This document shows positions 5,808-11,429 of a stretch of 11,429 nt of DNA, one piece after another (position 1 is the first letter of the stretch; every line of letters starts with the position of its first letter). The DNA lies in contig CAZMGW010000043.1 of assembly GCA_964565935.1 (NCBI GenBank), positions 1 to 11,429 of the forward strand, in the 5' to 3' direction. Made by a program: the position numbers and the translations under genes. The DNA comes from JBAXAM01 sp964565935 (lineage in GTDB: Bacteria > Pseudomonadota > Gammaproteobacteria > UBA9339). The notes under the pieces were generated by a model. The model did not search any database. It was not told where the DNA came from and worked only from the letters and a program-made list of their open reading frames with translations.

Positions 5808-6887
5808 TTATCGGTTAGTGGTTCCTGCAACAATCTCATAAATCAATCTAACGCTTTCTAATATGGCAAATTTTTTCATGGCCGCGATTATCACGTCGCG
5901 CTGTTGCTCTACCATTGCTATTTTTTTCAATAGAATCTCTGCGGTTAATTGTTCCTGCAATATTACTTCGCTAATACCACGTTCAACACAATACTCGGCA
6001 TTTAAAATTTGATCTCCACGACTCGAAGCTTTTGCCAGTGGTATCAAAATATTTGGTTTGCGCAGGGCGATTAATTCATAAATGCTGTTGGCGCCAGAGC
6101 GTGAAATTACCAGATCAGCGGCCGCTAAAATATGCGGAAACTCTTCATGCAAATAGGCAAACTGCTTATAACCGGCAAAGTCGTAACCAGCGTCGATTTT
6201 GCCTTCCCCGCAAATATGTGCAATTTGAAACTGTTCCAAAATACCTGGCAAAAGTTGGCGCACTACTTTATTAATTTGATCAGCGCCAAGACTGCCGCCA
6301 AAGACTAAAATTATTTTTTTATTTGGTGTAAAACCACATATTGCTCGCCCTTGTTCAGCGTTACCATAAAAAAATTCTTCGCGAATTGGTATGCCGGTCA
6401 CGACAGCTTTTTGCTTATTCTTAATTTGATTGATGGTTTCGGGAAAGGTCACACAAATTTTAGTGGCAAAAGGAAAACAAAGTTTGTTTGCAAGGCCAAT
6501 AGTTAAATCGGCCTCGTGAATAACAGCGGGGATGCGATTAACCCAAGCCGCAACAACCACGGGAAAAGCAACAAAGCCGCCTTTAGAAAAAATGGCGTCT
6601 GGCTTTAATTTACGAATTAGAATAAATGCTTGTATGATACCGAGCAGAATTTTGAGCGGATCAATAAAATTTTGCCAGCTAAAATAACGACGCAATTTGC
6701 CGGTTGCAATAATGTGATATGGTGCACCAACTTTAGTAATTAACTCTTTTTCGATTCCATTCTGCGAGCCAATATAATTTACATCCCAATCTTCTTGTCG
6801 GAATTTTTTTATTAATGCCAAATTAGGCACCACGTGGCCTGCAGATCCGCCGCCGGTAAAGATGATTTTTCTGTTTTTGGTTTTCAT
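5808..6887 (-). CDS. murG: UDP-GlcNAc:lipid I N-acetylglucosaminyltransferase (MurG), Firmicutes-like variant
   Basis: MurG adds GlcNAc to lipid I to make lipid II on the inner face of the cytoplasmic membrane. This 359-residue protein has the family length and the two-domain GT-B layout: GGGSAGHVVPN (12-22), SKGGFVAFPVV (101-111), HEADLTIGLANK (124-135), FGGSLGADQIN (196-206), SRSGANSIYE (262-271) and RGDQILNA (290-297). The stretches GKLRRYF (63-69), FSKGGFV and SSRGDQILNAE recall Bacillus/Clostridium-type MurG. Proteobacterial enzymes usually show a GLRGKG-like stretch, a GYVSxP-like loop and HQ-x2-NA instead. The gene is also outside the dcw division cluster where MurG usually sits. It could be a transferred paralogue or the only copy; the window cannot tell. 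A related GT-B glycosyltransferase function is less likely. ATG 6887 has little ribosome site. It leads the murG-ahcY pair. Confidence 0.85.
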   Translation of the reverse strand: MKTKNRKIIFTGGGSAGHVVPNLALIKKFRQEDWDVNYIGSQNGIEKELITKVGAPYHIIATGKLRRYFSWQNFIDPLKILLGIIQAFILIRKLKPDAIFSKGGFVAFPVVVAAWVNRIPAVIHEADLTIGLANKLCFPFATKICVTFPETINQIKNKQKAVVTGIPIREEFFYGNAEQGRAICGFTPNKKIILVFGGSLGADQINKVVRQLLPGILEQFQIAHICGEGKIDAGYDFAGYKQFAYLHEEFPHILAAADLVISRSGANSIYELIALRKPNILIPLAKASSRGDQILNAEYCVERGISEVILQEQLTAEILLKKIAMVEQQRDVIIAAMKKFAILESVRLIYEIVAGTTNR

Positions 6888-6891
6888 AAGT

Positions 6892-6921
6892 TACGGTATT
6901 TACTAGGCCATATTAACCGTA
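6892..6921. promoter_or_regulatory. Inverted repeat upstream of murG, possible operator or leader hairpin
   Basis: TACGGT (6892-6897) and ACCGTA (6916-6921) are inverted copies with an 18-base gap, 4 bases upstream of the murG start codon. They bracket the candidate -10 box. They could be a regulator site or a leader stem that shields the poor ribosome site. Confidence 0.25.
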
Positions 6922-6938
6922 TTTAATCGCATCACCAA
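6911..6938 (-). promoter_or_regulatory. Candidate murG-ahcY promoter
   Basis: On the minus strand TTGGTG (6933-6938) and TTAATA (6911-6916) are 16 bases apart, placing a start site near 6905 and a leader of about 17 bases. The boxes are only moderate matches to the sigma-70 consensus. Read-through from the gcv operon is the alternative. Confidence 0.3.
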
Positions 6939-6974
6939 AGCTTGAGTTTTGACAAAGTAGTTGTTCAGCCTAAA

Positions 6975-7023
6975 TTTGCGCAAGCTAAAGTCGGCAGCTG
7001 CCGGATTTAAACTTAAGCGCAAA
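6975..7023. repeat. Hairpin between gcvPB and murG, related to the 2152-2280 element
   Basis: TTTGCGC (6975-6981) pairs with GCGCAAA (7017-7023), and the centre holds the palindrome CGGCAGCTGCCG. The stretch 6978-7011 resembles 2227-2260, the right arm of the palindromic element: the first 13 bases (GCGCAAGCTAAAG) are identical, and GCCGGATT/ACCGGATT follows in both. It begins one base after the gcvPB stop codon. It may terminate or attenuate gcv transcription, but there is no run of U after the stem, so it is not called a classic terminator. Confidence 0.6.
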
Positions 7024-7024
7024 C

Positions 7025-8473
7025 CTAAGGTCGCCACACAAAATCCATATCCTTAGCCGCCTTCACATCATCAAGCCGTTTGACGGGCATCGTGTGCGGA
7101 GCATCTTTGACAATATTAGGATTGGTTTTAGCCTCATTTAAAATCTTCGCCATCGTTTCAGCAAATGCATCAATTTCTTGTTTGCTTTCGGTTTCAGTTG
7201 GTTCAATTAAAAAGCACTCTGGAACCAACATCGGAAAATAAGTGGTCGGCGCATGCACGCCATAATCAAGCAATCGTTTGCCAAAATCTTTGGCAGTAAT
7301 ACCAAAATCCTTGGCTTCCTGTTTAAGCGTTACAATAAACTCATGCGAGGCGCGGCGATTGGGGTATGGCACAGTAAATCCAAGCTTTTGCAAAACCTTC
7401 ATTAAATAGTTGGAGTTTAAAGTGGCATATTCGCCCACACGCGCGAGTCCAGCAGCGCCAAGCAAGCGAATATAAATATAAGCACGCAGCATAATTCCTG
7501 TGTTACCGGCAAATGCGGAAAGTCTGCCAATGGTTCGCGGGCAATCTTGTTTGGTAAGCCAGGTGTATTTATCATCTTTTTTGCCAACAATCGGAATTGG
7601 CAAAAATGGCAATAGAGTTGCATTAACGGCAACTGGTCCAGAACCTGGTCCGCCGCCACCATGTGGTGTGCCAAAAGTTTTGTGCAAATTCATGTGCATC
7701 ACATCAAAACCCATATCGCCTGGACGAGCTTTGCCCAAAATCGCATTGAGATTAGCGCCATCGTAATAAAGCAAACCACCTGCATCATGGACAATTTTGG
7801 CAATTTCTTTAATTTTTCTTTCGAACACCCCAAGTGTCGATGGATTGGTCAGCATTATTCCTGCGGTTTGGGGGCCAACTGCTTTTTTTAAAGCCTCGAG
7901 ATCAACATCGCCATCAGGTAATGTTGGAATTTCACGGACGACATAACCGCACATTGTAGCAGAAGCAGGGTTAGTGCCATGAGCCGCATCGGGAATAATA
8001 ATTTCAGTACGCGCCGCATCACCGCGCGCGTGGTGGTACGCGTAAATCATTTCAACGCCAGCAAACTCGCCATGCGCTCCGGCGCTTGGGGTTAGCGATA
8101 TTCTTTGAAAGCCCGTTATTTCCTTTAAATACTCTTGCAACTCATACAGACATTGCATGACTCCTTGGCTTGATTCTTCTGTTGAATACGGATGGTGCAT
8201 GGCAAAACCAGGAAGGCCGGGTAAGTTTTGTAGAATGTGGGGATTATATTTCATCGTGCACGAACCTAGTGGATAAAAGTGCGTGTCCACCGAAAAGTTC
8301 TTTTGTGATAGTTGAGTATAATGACGCACCACCTCAAGTTCAGAAACTTCTGGCAATGGCGGCGGCGTTTCACGCAAAAATTTAACTGCGATATTTACTT
8401 TCGCGGATTCTTTAGGCGCGAGTGACGCAGCTCTACGGCCGGGGCAGGATTTTTCAAAAATTAGTTTCGTCAT
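7025..8473 (-). CDS. gcvPB: Glycine dehydrogenase (decarboxylating), P-protein subunit 2
   Basis: This is the C-terminal half of the glycine-cleavage P-protein. With GcvPA it forms the PLP enzyme that decarboxylates glycine and passes the aminomethyl group to the lipoyl arm of GcvH. The 482 residues start with MTKLIFEKSCPGRRAASL, the usual opening of the subunit. Motifs seen include LTPSAGAHGEFAG, the PDAAHGTNPASA loop, and MNLHKTFGTPHGGGGPGSG with the PLP-binding lysine at residue 265. ATG 8473 overlaps the gcvPA stop as ATGA and has GGAG 8 bases upstream; the longer frame to 8539 only overlaps gcvPA and is rejected. The overlap suggests translational coupling to give equal subunits. All expected regions are present and it looks functional. 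Confidence 0.96.
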   Translation of the reverse strand: MTKLIFEKSCPGRRAASLAPKESAKVNIAVKFLRETPPPLPEVSELEVVRHYTQLSQKNFSVDTHFYPLGSCTMKYNPHILQNLPGLPGFAMHHPYSTEESSQGVMQCLYELQEYLKEITGFQRISLTPSAGAHGEFAGVEMIYAYHHARGDAARTEIIIPDAAHGTNPASATMCGYVVREIPTLPDGDVDLEALKKAVGPQTAGIMLTNPSTLGVFERKIKEIAKIVHDAGGLLYYDGANLNAILGKARPGDMGFDVMHMNLHKTFGTPHGGGGPGSGPVAVNATLLPFLPIPIVGKKDDKYTWLTKQDCPRTIGRLSAFAGNTGIMLRAYIYIRLLGAAGLARVGEYATLNSNYLMKVLQKLGFTVPYPNRRASHEFIVTLKQEAKDFGITAKDFGKRLLDYGVHAPTTYFPMLVPECFLIEPTETESKQEIDAFAETMAKILNEAKTNPNIVKDAPHTMPVKRLDDVKAAKDMDFVWRP

Positions 8474-9825
8474 AGCACTTTCTCCAATTGTTGGATATAA
8501 AACTCCAGATCTTTTTGCGATTTGGTTTCGGTAGTGCAAATTAATAAACTGTTGCCTAGTTCTGGATATTCAAAAGTCAAATCAAAGCCGCCCTGAATTC
8601 CATTGGCCGCCAAGCCGTGTAAAATTTCTGTTACGGGTTTGTGGAAGCGTACTACAAACTCATGGAAAAATGGCCTATCGAATACCGCCTCTACCTCTTT
8701 CATTTTAATCATTTTTTCGTATAAAAAAGAGGCATTGGTATGACTAGTTGCTGCAACACGGCGCATGCCTTCTGCCCCGAGCAAACTCATATAAATTGTT
8801 GCGCCAGTTGCGAGCAATGCTTGGTTGGAGCAAATATTTGAAGTCGCTTTGGCGCGACGAATGTGTTGTTCTCGTGCTTGTAGGGTCAAAACAAATCCGG
8901 TTTTTCCATCTTTATCGACAGTACGACCAACAATTCTCCCTGGTAATTGGCGAACATATTCTTTTTTGGTGCAAAGATAGCCGAAATACGGACCACCGCA
9001 GGAAAGAGGAGTACCAAGAGGCTGACCGTCTCCGGCAACAATATCGGCGCCTTTTTCACCCCATTTGCCAGGAGCTTTTAACAAAGCGGTCGCTATTGGA
9101 TTAACATTGCCAATAACCAATATTCCATTTTTATGCGCCCAATTTGTTAGCTCATCAACATCTTCTAGTGTGCCAAAAAAGTTTGGTTGCGAGATTACAA
9201 TCGCAGCAACATCTTTGCCTTCATAGGGTTTTAATGCTTCCAAAGTTATATTGCCGCCTTTGGGATCAAAGGGAACTGTTACCAACTCAAAATTATGGGT
9301 TTTGGTGACGGTTTTTATTACTTTGCGATAAGCGGGGTGAAGCGAGTGAGGCAATAAAATGGTTTTTGCATCCTCGTTTTTATGCAAGCGCGTGGCCATT
9401 AAAACACCTTCCGCTAAAGCAGACGCGCCGTCGTACATCGAAGCGTTAGAAACATCCATCTGCATTAGGTGACACATCATGCTTTGATATTCGTAAATAA
9501 CCTGGAGGGTGCCTTGGCTTGCTTCGGCTTGATATGGTGTATAAGCAGTCAAAAATTCGCCGCGACTGATTAGATCAGTTACCGCTGCAGGAATATGATG
9601 CTCGTATGCACCAGCGCCGATAAAACACAAACCAGAATAATCTTTACCCGCCCGTTCTTGCATCAATCTAGTCACTTCAGACTCGGTCATCCCTTCGGGA
9701 ATATTTTTTAGATCCTGAATAAGCAAATCTTTTGGTATTTCTGAAAATAAAGCGTCAGTAGAGTCTACCCCTATTTGCGCGAGCATTTCCTTTTTATCTT
9801 GCTCGGTATGCGGAATGTATGGCAT
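8470..9825 (-). CDS. gcvPA: Glycine dehydrogenase (decarboxylating), P-protein subunit 1
   Basis: This 451-residue subunit corresponds to the N-terminal half of single-chain P-proteins such as that of E. coli. It opens with MPYIPHTEQDKKEMLAQIGV and contains FIGAGAYEHHIPAAV, the TAYTPYQAEASQGTLQ block, MDVSNASMYDGASALAE, and GDGQPLGTPLSCGGPYFGY, all typical of GcvPA. The catalytic lysine resides in GcvPB, so this chain completes the heterotetramer. The start at 9825 has a very strong GGAGGAGG site 4-5 bases upstream. It lies 24 bases after gcvH and overlaps gcvPB by 4 bases. Split P-proteins occur in Legionella, Coxiella, Firmicutes and archaea, which helps place the organism. Confidence 0.96.
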   Translation of the reverse strand: MPYIPHTEQDKKEMLAQIGVDSTDALFSEIPKDLLIQDLKNIPEGMTESEVTRLMQERAGKDYSGLCFIGAGAYEHHIPAAVTDLISRGEFLTAYTPYQAEASQGTLQVIYEYQSMMCHLMQMDVSNASMYDGASALAEGVLMATRLHKNEDAKTILLPHSLHPAYRKVIKTVTKTHNFELVTVPFDPKGGNITLEALKPYEGKDVAAIVISQPNFFGTLEDVDELTNWAHKNGILVIGNVNPIATALLKAPGKWGEKGADIVAGDGQPLGTPLSCGGPYFGYLCTKKEYVRQLPGRIVGRTVDKDGKTGFVLTLQAREQHIRRAKATSNICSNQALLATGATIYMSLLGAEGMRRVAATSHTNASFLYEKMIKMKEVEAVFDRPFFHEFVVRFHKPVTEILHGLAANGIQGGFDLTFEYPELGNSLLICTTETKSQKDLEFYIQQLEKVL

Positions 9826-9849
9826 TTAACCTCCTCCAATGAAGATTTT

Positions 9850-10233
9850 TTAATGGGCTGTTTCTGCTAAATACGCTTCATATGCCTTGGCATCCATAAG
9901 CGCATCCAATTCTTTGGGGTTTGAGGGGCGTATTTTGATTAACCAGCCTTCTTGTTGGGGATCTTTGTTTACAAGCTCAGGATTGGCTACTACAGCGTCG
10001 TTAACCGCAGTCACCTCGCCACTGAGCGGAGCGTACGCATCAGATGCCGATTTCACTGACTCGACAACCGCGCATTCTTTTCCAGAGACAACGGCCTTTC
10101 CTACGTCCGGCAGCTCCACAAACACCATATCACCCAGCGCGTGCTGCGCGTGATCGGTAATACCGACAGTAACCGTACCATCATTTTCTAAACGAACCCA
10201 TTCATGAGTTTTAGTAAATTTCACATCAGCCAT
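9850..10233 (-). CDS. gcvH: Glycine cleavage system H protein (lipoyl carrier)
   Basis: The 127-residue carrier shuttles the aminomethyl group from the P-protein to GcvT and then its reduced lipoyl arm to the L-protein. The protein begins FTKTHEWVRLENDGTVTVGI, the standard H-protein opening. The lipoylation motif ESVKSASD is present, with Lys61 as the attachment residue, followed by APLSGEV and a typical EGWLIKI segment. ATG 10233 has AGGAG about 6-7 bases upstream. It lies 29 bases after gcvT and 24 bases before gcvPA, so it belongs to one operon. The L-protein (lipoamide dehydrogenase) is not in the window, as usual because it is shared with other complexes. Confidence 0.97.
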   Translation of the reverse strand: MADVKFTKTHEWVRLENDGTVTVGITDHAQHALGDMVFVELPDVGKAVVSGKECAVVESVKSASDAYAPLSGEVTAVNDAVVANPELVNKDPQQEGWLIKIRPSNPKELDALMDAKAYEAYLAETAH

Positions 10234-10262
10234 AATATTCTCCTGTTTTTTAAATTATATTG

Positions 10263-11351
10263 TTAAAAATTTTGTTTACCGTGGCGAACAAAAGGCGGTT
10301 TGATTACACGCGTAGCCAGCTGTTTATCGCGGATTACAATAAAACACCTATCACCAGTGTTGATCGGAACGCGAGCCAAAGCAATCCCCATATTCAACGT
10401 TGGTGAAAAACCACCGCTTGTGGTTTCGCCTTCACCAATATCTGGCACAATTACTTTTTGATGACTTCTTGGCACACCCTTTTCTTCAAGCACCAAACCA
10501 ACCAATTTGCTTTTTAGTCCAGCGCTACGCTGTTCTTCAAGCGCTTTGCGACCGATAAAATCTCGATCGGCTGGTTCAAATGCAACGGTCCAAGTTAAAT
10601 TAGATTCAAGTGGGGTCACTTTTTCATCCATTTCAGAACCATAAAGACTCATGCCAGCTTCCAAACGCAAACTATCGCGGGCAACCAAACCGCTTGGTCT
10701 GATGCCGGCCTTTATTAACTTATCCCAAAAGGCTACCGCTTCGTTTTGCGGGATCATGATTTCATAGCCATCTTCGCCAGTGTAGCCGGTGCGCGCGATC
10801 CACCAGCCATTAACATCAACACCGTAAAATGTTTTTAGATTTTCCGTTGCCTGAATTTGCTCTTGAGTGAATGCGGCTTTTATTTTTTCGCGAGCATTTG
10901 GGCCTTGCACTGCCAGCATTGCAAAGTCAGTACGCTCGGTTAACTTGGCATCAAAATTTTTAATTTGTTGCTTAAACCAGGCAACATCTTTGTCGTGGGT
11001 GGCAGCATTTACAACAACTCGATAATCCTGAGCTGTTTTGCGATAACAAATTAAATCGTCAACTACGCCGCCAGTTTCAGTTAGCATACAGCTATAAAGT
11101 GCGGCGCCAGGAACTTTGAGTTTGTCGATATCATTGGCAAATAAATAGCGTAAAAAATCGCGCGCGCCTTTGCCTTCAATGTCAAGAATGTTCATATGCG
11201 ACACGTCAAATATGCCCACATCTTGACGCACCATTTTGTGCTCTTCAATTTGCGAGCCATAATAAAGGGGCATTTCCCAACCGGCAAAGTCCACCATTTT
11301 GGCGCCCAACTCGTGATGTTTGGCGTTAAACGCAGTTTTCTTTAAAGTCAT
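10263..11351 (-). CDS. gcvT: Aminomethyltransferase (glycine cleavage T protein)
   Basis: GcvT takes the aminomethyl group from lipoyl-GcvH, releases ammonia and makes 5,10-methylene-tetrahydrofolate. The 362 residues match the family length. Recognisable regions are MVDFAGWEMPLYYGS (19-33), VGIFDVSHM, TETGGVVDDL (91-100, containing the folate-site aspartate), NAATHDKDVAWF, TGYTGEDGYEI, GLVARDSLRLEAGMSLYGSE and the C-terminal TSGGFSPTLNMGIALARVP barrel. ATG 11351 is chosen because AAGGAG sits 8 bases upstream and the family start follows; the frame open to 11408 would add 19 residues without a match. It is the first gene of the gcvT-gcvH-gcvPA-gcvPB operon. Confidence 0.97.
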   Translation of the reverse strand: MTLKKTAFNAKHHELGAKMVDFAGWEMPLYYGSQIEEHKMVRQDVGIFDVSHMNILDIEGKGARDFLRYLFANDIDKLKVPGAALYSCMLTETGGVVDDLICYRKTAQDYRVVVNAATHDKDVAWFKQQIKNFDAKLTERTDFAMLAVQGPNAREKIKAAFTQEQIQATENLKTFYGVDVNGWWIARTGYTGEDGYEIMIPQNEAVAFWDKLIKAGIRPSGLVARDSLRLEAGMSLYGSEMDEKVTPLESNLTWTVAFEPADRDFIGRKALEEQRSAGLKSKLVGLVLEEKGVPRSHQKVIVPDIGEGETTSGGFSPTLNMGIALARVPINTGDRCFIVIRDKQLATRVIKPPFVRHGKQNF

Positions 11352-11429
11352 CACAATTTCTCCTTGTAATCTAAAAGCTTGGTAGGCTAAGCCCAATTCA
11401 TTACCCACAAATGTAGAAAAATGCGCCGA
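11352..11429 (-). other. Leader region of the gcv operon (partial)
   Basis: Seventy-eight bases lie upstream of gcvT. They contain the ribosome site AAGGAG (about 11360-11365) and a weak hairpin formed by GCTTAG and CCAAGC. The conserved core of a glycine riboswitch is not seen, and no convincing -10/-35 pair is present. Promoter or riboswitch elements, if any, lie beyond the window. Confidence 0.4.

Noticed and set aside
8474..8539. Longer gcvPB start at 8539
   Set aside because: It would overlap gcvPA by 70 bases. The ATGA overlap at 8470-8473 and the family start MTKLIFEKS fit better.
8748..9104. 118-residue plus-strand frame inside gcvPA
   Set aside because: It is antisense to a well-conserved gene, with no family resemblance or ribosome site. 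It is a shadow frame.
11352..11429. Glycine riboswitch before gcvT
   Set aside because: The conserved riboswitch core motifs are not visible in the 78 bases present. It could lie further upstream.
1..11429. CRISPR array, tRNA or rRNA genes, transposase or integrase genes
   Set aside because: I looked for regularly spaced repeats, tRNA-like cloverleaf motifs and recombinase motifs on both strands and saw none.

Overview
The window looks like chromosome from an AT-rich, host-associated gammaproteobacterium, most plausibly of the Legionellales (Legionella/Coxiella/Rickettsiella-like). This is inferred from four things: a glycine-cleavage operon with the P-protein split into gcvPA and gcvPB, an ankyrin/cysteine-protease protein that looks like a secreted effector, a LuxR-type orphan regulator, and dispersed palindromic elements. 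Without database searches the genus cannot be fixed.

The left part (about 1-4590) is accessory DNA. A hairpin (57-76) sits directly before a 2 kb gene. Its product has N-terminal ankyrin-like repeats, a central domain with a Cys325/His455/Asp470 arrangement like the YopT (C58) proteases, and C-terminal ankyrin repeats. The first repeat seems cut into at its start, so the gene may be 5'-truncated. After it come a 129 bp nested palindromic element (2152-2280) and a displaced 3' end of an ahcY gene (2313-2414). Next are a HAD phosphatase (+), a LuxR-family regulator (-) and a small helix-turn-helix-like protein (+). The last two diverge from almost completely overlapping promoters.

The right part (4591-11408) is core metabolism, all on the minus strand. 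In transcription order it holds gcvT-gcvH-gcvPA-gcvPB (glycine cleavage, feeding one-carbon units to tetrahydrofolate), then a second group of murG (lipid II synthesis) and ahcY (S-adenosylhomocysteine hydrolase). A large hairpin related to the palindromic element lies between the two groups.

Two observations stand out. First, the HAD-LuxR-HTH block is bounded by direct repeats of the ahcY 3' end (2296-2414 and 4576-4692; 91 of 102 coding bases identical, mostly synonymous differences). This is the layout left when DNA integrates at the 3' end of a gene and restores it, although no integrase is visible. Second, the surviving ahcY lacks about 32 residues of its NAD-binding Rossmann fold, including the position of the acidic residue that holds the NAD ribose, yet is otherwise intact and in frame. 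In addition, MurG has motif variants that I associate with Firmicutes enzymes rather than typical gammaproteobacterial MurG.
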